Source: DASZMJ01 sp035551935 (GTDB lineage Bacteria > Planctomycetota > Planctomycetia > Isosphaerales > Isosphaeraceae). From it: 30,003 nt of DNA. Every line of letters begins with the position of its first letter. The stretch's first letter is position 1. Below the pieces are notes generated by a model that worked only from the letters and a program-made list of their open reading frames with translations, had not been told where the DNA came from and ran no database searches. Below are positions 1 through 6,844 of this stretch, piece by piece. The position numbers and the translations under genes are program-made. Location: NCBI GenBank assembly GCA_035551935.1, contig DASZMJ010000109.1, positions 1 through 30,003 on the forward strand. The letters run 5' to 3'.

Positions 1-126
1 CAGGCCGTGGGTGACGGCGTTGCCGCGGATCTTGTTCTTGCCCTCGGGGGTGAGGGGACCCGTGCTCAATTGAGCATTTCTACGATTTGCCTCGATCCGT
101 TTCTCCGACGGCGGCATGGTGCGCAT
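1..126 (-). CDS. Partial CDS (N-terminus only): protein of the STGPxTPEGK type
   Basis: The first 126 bases, read on the minus strand, translate without a stop into an N-terminus containing SEKRIEANRRNAQLSTGP followed by LTPEGKNKIRGNAVTHGL. The gene runs off the left edge, so only about 42 residues are visible. The pattern of a basic stretch, then STGPxTPEGK, then NAxxHGL, is one I recognise from many uncharacterised bacterial proteins that are common and often multicopy in planctomycetes; I know of no established function. Two in-frame ATG codons (126 and 117) could start it. The first has AGGGGAG about 11 bases upstream, which is a weak but possible ribosome binding site. Confidence in the reading frame is good; function is unknown. 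Confidence 0.6.
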   Translation of the reverse strand, partial: MRTMPPSEKRIEANRRNAQLSTGPLTPEGKNKIRGNAVTHGL

Positions 127-318
127 GGTGGTGGCGACTCCCCTCGTGTCGTCCCGCGTCATCGCGGCGACTCACCCTCGATTCGACCTCGCCCCACACC
201 CAACGCCGGGCGCGGGGCTGCACGCGGGAAACGATCCCGCAGTTGCAATGATACGGGACGATTCGAGGAAGTCCAGGGGGTCGTGCCGGGAACGGGACGG
301 GGACCGGCTCCGAGTCCT

Positions 319-384
319 GTAGGGTCCGCTCATGCGGACCTCGACGTGGCAGATCGGGTGGAGGTCCGCATGAGCGGACCCTAC
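319..384. repeat. Inverted repeat, 24-bp perfect arms, double-hairpin type
   Basis: Arms 319-342 and 361-384 are perfect reverse complements of 24 bp separated by 18 bases. Each arm contains its own smaller hairpin, GGTCCGC-TCAT-GCGGACC, so the element can fold as one long stem or as two small hairpins. The outer word TAGGGTCCGC recurs at 29972 near the other end of the window, which points to a dispersed repeat family. It lies in a non-coding gap downstream of the Wzz-like gene. Confidence 0.85.
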
Positions 385-420
385 AAGAACTTGCGTCGAT
401 GGGGACCGCCATTCCCGGAC

Positions 421-480
421 GGCCTCCGAACGTCTTCGGGTGCCACGGGTTCGAAGCCGAACCCGTGGCACCCGGAGGCC
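421..480. repeat. Palindrome downstream of the Wzz-like gene; possible terminator
   Basis: The inner arms 437-453 and 458-474 are perfect 17-bp reverse complements around a 4-base AAGC loop. A further outer pair, GGCCTCCG at 421-428 and CGGAGGCC at 473-480, is also complementary. It begins 37 bases beyond the stop codon of the minus-strand Wzz-like gene, where it could act as a transcription terminator, although no run of U follows. The core word GGGTGCCAC resembles, but is not the same as, the word in the 29843-29926 palindrome. Confidence 0.8.
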
Positions 481-516
481 TTCCGATGCCTACGGTGTGC
501 CGAGTCCGGGGAGATG

Positions 517-1422
517 TCACCCGCACCCCATGGCCCCGTGTCCCGGAGGGCCGAGGGGGGAGGAACTCCCGGCATCGGCCCCGTCCGCCGGCCGGCCGCG
601 GTGGAAGAAGGTCTCGAGGTAGAACAGGAAGAGGACCGCGAGGAACATGCCCCCCAGGGCCAGGGCGAGGATGCGCGGGTCGAACTCGGGGCGGGTGCCG
701 GGCCTCGCGGGGATGACGCGGATAGGATCCCGTCCATTGATGGTGTCGAACCGGAACTGTACCAGTGCCGCCCGGGCCTTCGTCAGCGCATCGTCGAGGC
801 GGGCGAGGTCTTGCCTGGCGAGCAGGACCTCATCGGGATCGGCCGGTGCATCGGGGTTCCCTCGCGCGATCATTCGCCTGATCTCGTCCTGTTTCTCCCG
901 GACGCTCTGGGCCATGGACACCTCATTCATTTGAAGGATTCTGAGTCGTCGATCCAACCCCTCCTTCCGTTGGTCGATGGCCCAATCGCGGAACGACTTG
1001 GCGACCGCGTCGACGACCTTCGCCGCGTCCTGGGGCGAGGAGAGCGTCATCGCGACGCGGACGAGCCGGGTCTTCGGCACGACGGCGACGCGGAGCCGGC
1101 GCCGGAGGAAGGCGTGGGGGTCGGGGGCCGACTTGATCCGCGGCAATGGCGCGACGGCCGGGTCTTTGAGCGCGGACTCGAGGATGTCGGGCGTCGTGAC
1201 GAGGACGGCGGCGGTCTCGAGCTCGCGGTCGAGCGACGGCGGCTCGGCGGGCTCGAAGAGGAGGTAGGCCGTCGCCTCGTAACTCGTCTCGAAGGATTCA
1301 TACGCCACCGCGACGACCGCCGCCGAGGTCAGCATCGCCATCGCCAGCAGCCAGCGGCGTCGGCGATGGATCGTGGGCAGCAGGCCCCGGGGGCGGTCGT
1401 CGCGGTCGGGCTCGGTCGCCAT
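517..1422 (-). CDS. Wzz-like polysaccharide chain-length determinant / co-polymerase
   Basis: The protein has a short basic N-terminus, a membrane segment (LLAMAMLTSAAVVAVAYESF), a large region that would lie outside the cytoplasm and contains a helical stretch rich in charged residues (about 170-240), and a second membrane segment near the C-terminus (ILALALGGMFLAVLFLFYL). This layout of two membrane helices flanking a periplasmic domain is that of Wzz/FepE-type polysaccharide co-polymerases, which set the chain length of exported glycans. There is no fused tyrosine-kinase domain. I prefer the ATG at 1422, with GAGG eight bases upstream; an in-frame GTG at 1461 is an alternative that adds 13 residues. 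The gene is divergent from the plus-strand pair at 1595. Its substrate is unknown. Confidence 0.75.
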   Translation of the reverse strand: MATEPDRDDRPRGLLPTIHRRRRWLLAMAMLTSAAVVAVAYESFETSYEATAYLLFEPAEPPSLDRELETAAVLVTTPDILESALKDPAVAPLPRIKSAPDPHAFLRRRLRVAVVPKTRLVRVAMTLSSPQDAAKVVDAVAKSFRDWAIDQRKEGLDRRLRILQMNEVSMAQSVREKQDEIRRMIARGNPDAPADPDEVLLARQDLARLDDALTKARAALVQFRFDTINGRDPIRVIPARPGTRPEFDPRILALALGGMFLAVLFLFYLETFFHRGRPADGADAGSSSPLGPPGHGAMGCG

Positions 1423-1526
1423 CGTCTGGGCCTCGCTCGGTCGGGGGACGGGTCGGGCCACGGGCCGACCCTACCGCGCCGGATTCCCTCAGTCACGGCC
1501 CTGGTTGGCGCCGACGGGCCGGCGGC

Positions 1527-1555
1527 TTCTCAACCATCGATCCCGCGGATAGAAT
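1527..1555 (+). promoter_or_regulatory. Candidate sigma70-type promoter for the 1595-2544 gene pair
   Basis: TTCTCA at 1527-1532 is followed after 17 bases by TAGAAT at 1550-1555. The -10 box matches the consensus at five of six positions and the -35 box at four of six. The predicted transcript would start some 30 bases before the ATG at 1595. It sits in the divergent gap between the Wzz-like gene and the small plus-strand gene. This is seen by pattern only. Confidence 0.45.
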
Positions 1556-1594
1556 CCCGTTGGGCCGTTCACCGAGGTACGTGGAGGCGTCATC

Positions 1595-1963
1595 ATGGAA
1601 TCCGCCGAAGACCTTGGCCCCCTTTCGAAGCTCACCCCGGGCGACCTGGATGCCCTGAAAAAATACATGGATCGGCATATCGAAGAAGTCCTCCGGGCGA
1701 GGGGGCTGATCCATCGGCTCATCCAGGACAATGCCCGAACCGAGGCCGTGAATGAGGCCCTCGACTCCGTCGCGGCGAAGACCGGGACCTCCCCGGAGGA
1801 CGCGCTCCTGATGGCCCTCACGTTTTACGACCTGGCCGTCGATGCCGTACTCCAGGGCCAGCGTCTCGTCGTGGTGGACAAGGACTATCACTTCTTGCGC
1901 GAGGTGAAGGGCCTGATCCCGAAGACGCCCGAGCCCAGGTCTCGCGAGACAGTCGCGGGCTGA
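1595..1963 (+). CDS. Small ribbon-helix-helix-like protein
   Basis: This 122-residue protein is mostly helical. Residues about 50-105 follow a layout I know from ribbon-helix-helix (CopG/antitoxin-like) proteins: an alternating segment, a turn containing TGTSPEDALLMAL, a helix, then a GQRLVVVDKDYHFLREV tail like the 'G-rL-vvd-dg-vvrel' endings of that class. Such proteins usually bind operator DNA as dimers and are often autoregulators or antitoxins. The assignment is by pattern, not by a search. The start is well supported: GGAGG lies seven bases before the ATG. Fourteen bases separate its stop from the next gene, so the two are probably co-transcribed and may work together. Confidence 0.6.
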   Translation: MESAEDLGPLSKLTPGDLDALKKYMDRHIEEVLRARGLIHRLIQDNARTEAVNEALDSVAAKTGTSPEDALLMALTFYDLAVDAVLQGQRLVVVDKDYHFLREVKGLIPKTPEPRSRETVAG

Positions 1964-1977
1964 ACGGGGGGCTCGCC

Positions 1978-2544
1978 GTGCCGAATCCGAAGGACCGGGA
2001 CGAACCTCCTGTCGGGCAGTTGATCTCGCCCGACGTCTCACCACCTCCTGATGTTGATGTGGAGGCGACGGCTCGCAGGCGGCCGGCCCTCACCGCGGCT
2101 CAGCGGGCTGAGGTCAGTGCCGAGCAGCTTATCACGGAATTGAAGGCTGACAAGGAGTCCTTGCGAGCGGAGCTTCGAGCTGTCCGCTCCAACCGTTCCA
2201 AGGAGATCCCCCACCTCCGAGAGGACGTGAGATGGCTGGAGAGGCGGCGAGCTTCGCTCTCGGAGTCATTGACGACACTCAAGACTTCCTATGAATGGGC
2301 CATCTCGTTCAACTGGTTCTCGACTGCGCCGATCGCCGTCGGCGGGGGCGGCGTCAGCTACGCCGCATTCCTCCCGGCCACGAAGACGGTCGCGAACCTG
2401 TCGTTTGCCGCCCTCCTGATCGGGGTCATCCTTCAAGCCATCGTGTCCATTCGCGGGACGAGGACCCTCCGGAATCTTCCCACGTCTGAGGAAGCAACGC
2501 ATCGACCTCCGCCCAATCCGCCCGAGACGCCCGCGGCCCAGTGA
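1978..2544 (+). CDS. Coiled-coil protein with a two-helix membrane hairpin
   Basis: I do not recognise the family. The 188-residue protein starts with a Pro-rich polar segment (1-40), then a highly charged helical stretch likely to form a coiled coil (about 44-105), then two membrane helices (about 115-131 and 139-158) and a Pro-rich tail. The GTG start at 1978 has a G-rich ribosome binding site. It follows the ribbon-helix-helix-like gene by 14 bases. A cytoplasmic coiled coil joined to a two-helix hairpin is the general layout of several membrane effector proteins. That is only an analogy, and a structural or sensory role is equally possible. It is convergent with the aldo/keto reductase gene. 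Confidence 0.65.
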   Translation: MPNPKDRDEPPVGQLISPDVSPPPDVDVEATARRRPALTAAQRAEVSAEQLITELKADKESLRAELRAVRSNRSKEIPHLREDVRWLERRRASLSESLTTLKTSYEWAISFNWFSTAPIAVGGGGVSYAAFLPATKTVANLSFAALLIGVILQAIVSIRGTRTLRNLPTSEEATHRPPPNPPETPAAQ

Positions 2545-2601
2545 CCGATGGGCATGATTCCGCGTCCGGTACGACGCGACGCCACCCGCGACCTGCGGGA
2601 C

Positions 2602-3573
2602 CTACTGCGACCACTCCGTCGGCGTGCGGTCCCATCGGTGCTTGGCGAGGCGGGCGAGCAGCGCGGGATCGAGGGGCCGGCCGTCGCTGGCGGCGAGGTT
2701 GGACTCGACATGGCGGAGCTTGCGCATGCCGGGGATGACGGTCGAGACGGTCGGCTCGGCGAGGATGAACCGCAAGGCCAGCTCGGGCATGGTCATGCCG
2801 TCGGGCACGAGCGGCCGGAGGGCCTCGGCGCGGTCGACGCTGGCGGCGAGGTTCTCGGGGACGAAGTAGGTGTTCCGCCAGTCGCCTTCAGGCCAGCGCG
2901 AGTCCTTGGTCAAGGTGCCGGTCAGCGTCCCCTCGTCGAACGGCACGCGGGCGATGACGCCGACGTTGAGCTCGCGGCAGAGCGGGAAGAGCTCGTCCTG
3001 GGGGTTCTGGTCGAAGATGTTGTAGATGACCTGCACCGCGTCGACCTGGCCCGTCCGCAACGTCTCGAGCACGTTGGCCGGCTCCCAGCGGTTGACGCTG
3101 ACCCCGACGGCGCGGACGAGCCCGGCGCGCTTCAGGTCGTCCATCGCGCGTCGCCAGCGCTCGTCGCGCGCCCAGGAATCCTCCCAGACGTGGAACTGGA
3201 GCAGGTCGATCCGCGGCAGGCCGAGGTTGGCCAGGCTCTTCTCGGCATACTCCTTGATATGATCGGGCGGGAAGCACTCGTCGAGCGTGGACCCCCGCCG
3301 CGACGGCCACTCGAGGTTCTTCGGCGGGACCTTGGTGGCGACGTGGAGCGTCCGGTCGGGGAACTCGCGGACGACCCGGCCGAGGATCGCCTCGCTCCGG
3401 CCGTCGCCGTAGGCCCAGGCGGTGTCGAAGACGTTGCAGCCCAGCTCGATCGCCCGGCGCAGCGACGCCAGGGACTCGGCGTCGTCGGCGCCGGTCCAGC
3501 CGGCCAGGCCCCACATCCCGTAGCCGACCTCGGAGACGTCCCAGCCCGTCCGGCCCAGCGTCCGGTACCGCAT
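2602..3573 (-). CDS. Aldo/keto reductase
   Basis: This 323-residue NAD(P)H-dependent oxidoreductase of the aldo/keto reductase superfamily has a TIM barrel. The family's catalytic tetrad is visible: D50 in NVFDTAWAYG, Y55 in the same motif, K81 in HVATK and H128 in DLLQFHVWED. The C-terminal STVIPGMRKLRHVESN motif is the usual cofactor-binding region. The start is the ATG at 3573 with GAGGA nine bases upstream; the open frame extends further upstream but that part is a shadow of the neighbouring gene. It begins 17 bases after the stop of the DUF1080 gene, so the two are probably co-transcribed. The pairing suggests work on an oxidised or reduced sugar; the substrate is not known. Confidence 0.9.
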   Translation of the reverse strand: MRYRTLGRTGWDVSEVGYGMWGLAGWTGADDAESLASLRRAIELGCNVFDTAWAYGDGRSEAILGRVVREFPDRTLHVATKVPPKNLEWPSRRGSTLDECFPPDHIKEYAEKSLANLGLPRIDLLQFHVWEDSWARDERWRRAMDDLKRAGLVRAVGVSVNRWEPANVLETLRTGQVDAVQVIYNIFDQNPQDELFPLCRELNVGVIARVPFDEGTLTGTLTKDSRWPEGDWRNTYFVPENLAASVDRAEALRPLVPDGMTMPELALRFILAEPTVSTVIPGMRKLRHVESNLAASDGRPLDPALLARLAKHRWDRTPTEWSQ

Positions 3574-3590
3574 CGGCGAAGATCCTCGAA

Positions 3591-4169
3591 TTAAAGTTCT
3601 TTGATGTAGATGTTCCGGAATTCGAGCGGGTGGTTGTGGTGCTGGAGCTCGATGGTGCCGGTGCCGGGGATCGGGCCCTTGTAGTCGGGATAGTTCTCGA
3701 GGGTCACGTTGTCGACGACGAGCTCGCCGTTGAGCCAGACGGTGACCTTCTCGCCCTTCATGATGATATGAAACGTGTTCCACTCGCCGACGGGCTTGTC
3801 GGCGACCTTCAGGGGCTTGCTCGGGCCCTTCTTGTTGTTGTAGAGGCCGCCGGAGCCGATCGGGTCGTCCCAGATCTGGACCTGGGGCTTGCCGCGGAGG
3901 TAGATGCCCGAGTCCCCCTTCGGGCCGATCTTCCAGTCGACGAAGAGCTCGAAGTCGCCGTAGTCCTTGGCGGTCTTGAGGCTGTCGCCCTTGCCGTCGT
4001 AGTGCAGGACGCCATCCCTGGCGGTCCAGTGTCCCTTCGCCTTGCCGGTGTTGTCCCAGTTGGCCAGGTCCTTGCCGTTGAACAGGGCGGTGAACCCCGG
4101 CGGCGGCGAGTTCAGCGGCTTGTCCTCGATCGCGACGGCGGCTGCCAGGGCGGCGGCGAGCAGGAGCAT
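3591..4169 (-). CDS. Secreted DUF1080 (3-keto-disaccharide hydrolase-type) protein
   Basis: The 192-residue protein has a short hydrophobic leader (MLLLAAALAAAVA), then the DUF1080 signature GFTALFNGKDLANW, a jelly-roll pattern, the motifs GDFELFVDWKI and GDSGIYLRGKPQVQIWDD, and the closing IELQHHNHPLEFRNIYIKEL. The family is extremely expanded in planctomycetes, and some members act on 3-keto-glycosides. It is short for the family, being a single domain with no cytochrome or laminin-like partner. I chose the ATG at 4169 because AGGAGG lies eight bases upstream; an upstream ATG at 4223 has no leader directly after it. The downstream aldo/keto reductase gene follows after 17 bases. Confidence 0.9.
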   Translation of the reverse strand: MLLLAAALAAAVAIEDKPLNSPPPGFTALFNGKDLANWDNTGKAKGHWTARDGVLHYDGKGDSLKTAKDYGDFELFVDWKIGPKGDSGIYLRGKPQVQIWDDPIGSGGLYNNKKGPSKPLKVADKPVGEWNTFHIIMKGEKVTVWLNGELVVDNVTLENYPDYKGPIPGTGTIELQHHNHPLEFRNIYIKEL

Positions 4170-4246
4170 CGTCGTGGCCTCCTCGAGTCGATGGGGGTGA
4201 GTCCGGTTGCGTCGGCGATCCAATAAACCTCAAACCGCGCCGAAAG

Positions 4247-4411
4247 TCACCCCCCGACCACCCGCTCGATCAGCTTCGCCAGCCCCGGCAGCCGCGCGGT
4301 GACGATCATCCGCGCGTAGAGCAGGCCGAACCACGTCGCCCACGCGAGCAGGAGCCAGTTCCGCCAGTCGATCGAGGGACGACGTTCCTTGAGGACGTCA
4401 GAGCGGCGCAT
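4247..4411 (-). CDS. Small membrane protein (54 aa) at the end of the glycan operon
   Basis: A complete reading frame encodes 54 residues: a basic start (MRRSDVLKERR), a Trp-rich hydrophobic helix (WRNWLLLAWATWFGLLYARM) and a basic amphipathic tail ending in IERVVGG. The ATG lies inside the last codons of the GT9 gene, giving a 14-base overlap, which is typical of translational coupling. I do not recognise the family. A single membrane helix rich in Trp with positive ends suggests a small inner-membrane subunit or anchor. The overlap, sensible composition and absence of another use for this stretch support a real gene. Confidence 0.6.
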   Translation of the reverse strand: MRRSDVLKERRPSIDWRNWLLLAWATWFGLLYARMIVTARLPGLAKLIERVVGG

Positions 4412-5651
4412 GGGGCGACTCCGAGCGGTGGAGGCGGGCCCACCAGCGGCGGGAGGCGCGGTAGACGCGCTCGGGCCTTAGGCCGGTGAGGCAGGGGTGG
4501 TCGGCCAAGGGGCAGGACTTCTGGTGGCACGGGGCGCAGGCGACCCGGTGCCGGACGACCAGCGCCCGGCGCGACCAGGGCCGCCACTGGCGGGGCCGGT
4601 TCGTGCCGCTGAAGAGGACGACCGCCGCGACGCCGGCGCAGGCGGCCAGGTGCGCGGGGGCCGAGTCGGCGCCGATGAACAGGTCGGCGCGCTCGATCAG
4701 GGCGGCTGTCTCGGTGACGGCGAGCCGGCCGGTCCAGTCGCGGAGGTTGCGGTGCGTCGCCAGCGCCGCGGCGGCGTCGGCGTCCTCGACGCCGCCGACG
4801 ACCACGACGCGCCAGCCGTCGTCGAGGAAGCGGTCGATCAACGACCGCCAGTGCCCCGGCGGCCAGCGCTTCGCCGACGTCCCCGCGCCGAGGTGCGCCA
4901 CCAGCAACGGCGCCGCCCCGAACCGCCCCGCGTGCAGGCCCTCGGATTCGTCGCGATCGGGGGTCGTCGCGGCGATCGACCTCCTCCGCGACGGCAACGC
5001 CCGGCTCGCGGGGACCAATGCCGGGGTCGGCCGCGACATCGGCCACGACTCGCGGAGCAACGACCCCACCCGGGCCCGGTCGCGGTCGGCGACGGGCGCC
5101 GTGACGCGGGCCGGGCCGTCGGCCTCGATCCCGAGCGTCTCCAGGATCGCCAATCGGGAGAGGACCTCGTGCCGGCCGGGCTCCCAGCGGACGCGGTCGG
5201 TCAGCAGGAAGCCGCCGCCCCCCATCGCCCAGCCGACCCGTCGCGGGATGCGGGCGAGCGCCAGCACGAGCACCGTCAACACGTCGCCGCGCACGTCGAT
5301 GCCGAGGTCGTAGCGACCATCGCGGAGCGTGCGGCCCAGTTCCCAGACGGCGCCGAGCCACGACCGCCGCGACGGGCGGCGATCGAACCAGCTCCGCGAC
5401 GCGACGCGGACGGCGTCGACGTCCGGGACGGCCTCGAACAGCGCGCGGTTGCTCGGCGAGGCGAGCACGTCGATCGTCGTCCCCGGATAGGCCGCCTTCA
5501 GCCTCGGGAACAAGGGGCTGGAGAGGACCGCGTCGCCGAGGTGGTCGAGCTGCACGATCAGGATCCGACGCGGCGGGCCGGCCGGCCGGATCGGCCGGAC
5601 GAGCCGCCAGAGGGCCATCGCCAGCGTCCCCACCGCGTCGAGCGCGCGCAC
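4398..5651 (-). CDS. GT9 glycosyltransferase (ADP-heptose:LPS heptosyltransferase-like)
   Basis: The N-terminal motif RRILIVQLDHLGDAVLSSP, the central VAHLGAGTSAKRWP (about residues 249-263) and the C-terminal LFIGADSAPAHLA (about 318-330) are the hallmarks of the GT9 family, which transfers heptose or related sugars to lipopolysaccharide cores. The Cys-rich end (CAPCHQKSCPLADHPC) is also typical of heptosyltransferase II-like members. The start is uncertain. Family-like sequence (KLRWRVAVRALDAVG) extends upstream, where only a TTG (5669) or GTG (5651) is available; the first ATG is at 5618. I use the GTG at 5651. The gene follows the GT4 gene by about 58 bases and overlaps the small membrane protein downstream. 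Confidence 0.85.
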   Translation of the reverse strand: MRALDAVGTLAMALWRLVRPIRPAGPPRRILIVQLDHLGDAVLSSPLFPRLKAAYPGTTIDVLASPSNRALFEAVPDVDAVRVASRSWFDRRPSRRSWLGAVWELGRTLRDGRYDLGIDVRGDVLTVLVLALARIPRRVGWAMGGGGFLLTDRVRWEPGRHEVLSRLAILETLGIEADGPARVTAPVADRDRARVGSLLRESWPMSRPTPALVPASRALPSRRRSIAATTPDRDESEGLHAGRFGAAPLLVAHLGAGTSAKRWPPGHWRSLIDRFLDDGWRVVVVGGVEDADAAAALATHRNLRDWTGRLAVTETAALIERADLFIGADSAPAHLAACAGVAAVVLFSGTNRPRQWRPWSRRALVVRHRVACAPCHQKSCPLADHPCLTGLRPERVYRASRRWWARLHRSESPHAPL

Positions 5652-5709
5652 CGCGACCCGCCACCGCAACTTGCTGTAGCGGTAGCGCCGGAACGGGACC
5701 GGCCTGGGT

Positions 5710-6840
5710 TCAGCGCGCGATCTCGTCGTACACCTCCGCCGTCGCGCGGGCCACCGCGTCCCAAAGGTAATGTTCGGAAATATGTTCGGATAAACTCGGG
5801 TCCGGGCCTTCGTCCCACGCCCGCCCCAGGGCGTGCGCGATCTCGGCGACCCGGCCGGGCCGGGCGTAGACGACGCGACCGCCGAAGTATTCGCGCGTGC
5901 AACCGTAAGGGGTGATCGCGACGGCACGCCCCGCCAATGCCCCTTCCAGGGCCGCCAGGCCGGGCGTCTCGAACCAGCTCGGCAACGCGACGACCCGGCA
6001 CGCGGCGTACGCCGAGGCGAGCAACGGGTCGTCGTGCTCGACCCGGGGCAGGAACCGGACGCGGCCCGCGCCGTCGCGTCGGCAGGCGTCGAGATAGCCG
6101 GCGTGGCCGGGCACCGCGTCGCCCAGGACGACGAGCGGCAGGCCGGCGAGCGCGCAGGCTCGGATCAAGTTCCGCACATTCTTCCTCGGCTCGATCCGTC
6201 CCACGTACAGCACGAATTCGCCGGCGCCGAACCGGGAGCGGAACGCCGACGGGTCGGCGTGCGCGAACCGGGCCTCGACGCCGTTGGGCACGACGCGGAG
6301 TTTGCGCGGGTCCGCCCCGAAGAGGCGCGCGAGCTGGCGGCCCTCGGCCGTCGAGTTGGGCAGGATCGCGTCGGCGATGTCGAGCAGCTCGCGACGCCAG
6401 CCGAGCCGCCGCGGCACGAACGGCCAGGCCGCCCACTTGGCCAGGTCGAGCGCGGCCCGCGCGCGCGACGGGGCCAGGGCCACGATCGCCCTCGGCTCGA
6501 CCCAGCAGATCGGCGCGACGACCACCGGCACCTCCCGGGCCTTCGCCACCCGCGCCAGTTCCAGGCCCTCGCGCGACATCCCGAAGAGGTGGAGCAGCCG
6601 CGCGTCCTCGAGGCGATCCTGCCAGGGCGAGAACGGACGGATCGGGACACCGATCACTTCAAGATGCCATGCCGTTTGTACTAACTGATTCTCCCCCCCT
6701 CCCGGCGCCTGGAAGGCCGACGAGGGCGCGTGCACGACGACCGAGCCCGGCTCCATCGGCCCTCGGGCGCGGTCGGCGAGCCAGGCCCGTGCGGGCGGGT
6801 TCTGCCGGGTTTTTGGGGGGTTTGAGGTCATCCGCGTCAT
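5710..6840 (-). CDS. GT4-family glycosyltransferase
   Basis: This is a GT-B fold enzyme. The N-terminal half carries HAPSSAFQAPGGGENQL (glycine-rich acceptor-side loop) and ADAILPNSTAEGRQL. The C-terminal half has VVPNGVEARF, EFVLYVGRIEPRKNVRNLI and PSWFETPGLAALEGALAG, the E-x7-E nucleotide-sugar site of GT4 enzymes. The ATG at 6840 lies four bases after the stop of the deacetylase gene, which suggests coupling. The first 28 residues look unlike the family, and the ATG at 6756 gives a conventional N-terminus, so either could be the true start. Near the C-terminus a stretch coding LSEHISEHYLW uses strikingly AT-rich codons. Donor and acceptor sugars are unknown. Confidence 0.88.
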   Translation of the reverse strand: MTRMTSNPPKTRQNPPARAWLADRARGPMEPGSVVVHAPSSAFQAPGGGENQLVQTAWHLEVIGVPIRPFSPWQDRLEDARLLHLFGMSREGLELARVAKAREVPVVVAPICWVEPRAIVALAPSRARAALDLAKWAAWPFVPRRLGWRRELLDIADAILPNSTAEGRQLARLFGADPRKLRVVPNGVEARFAHADPSAFRSRFGAGEFVLYVGRIEPRKNVRNLIRACALAGLPLVVLGDAVPGHAGYLDACRRDGAGRVRFLPRVEHDDPLLASAYAACRVVALPSWFETPGLAALEGALAGRAVAITPYGCTREYFGGRVVYARPGRVAEIAHALGRAWDEGPDPSLSEHISEHYLWDAVARATAEVYDEIAR

Positions 6841-6844
6841 CCCG

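Larger units (their letters stand above)
127..516. other. Intergenic region with two palindromes and no recognisable gene
   Basis: This stretch lies between the left-edge gene and the stop codon of the Wzz-like gene, both on the minus strand. The translations that cross it are low-complexity Pro/Arg/Ser reading frames with no family resemblance. It holds two strong palindromes (319-384 and 421-480), listed separately. I see no tRNA, no riboswitch and no convincing promoter. Confidence 0.6.

Noticed and set aside
7..1755. Long plus-strand open frame over the Wzz-like gene
   Set aside because: It is antisense to a gene with clear membrane topology, has low-complexity Arg/Gly/Asp-rich content and no family motif. 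In GC-rich DNA such shadows are common.
2585..2599. Small hairpin CCCGC-GACCT-GCGGG between convergent genes
   Set aside because: Only five base pairs without a U-run; such hairpins are expected by chance in GC-rich DNA.
3574..4233. N-terminal extension of the aldo/keto reductase frame
   Set aside because: The extension is out-of-frame DUF1080 sequence. The reductase has its own ATG at 3573 with a ribosome binding site.
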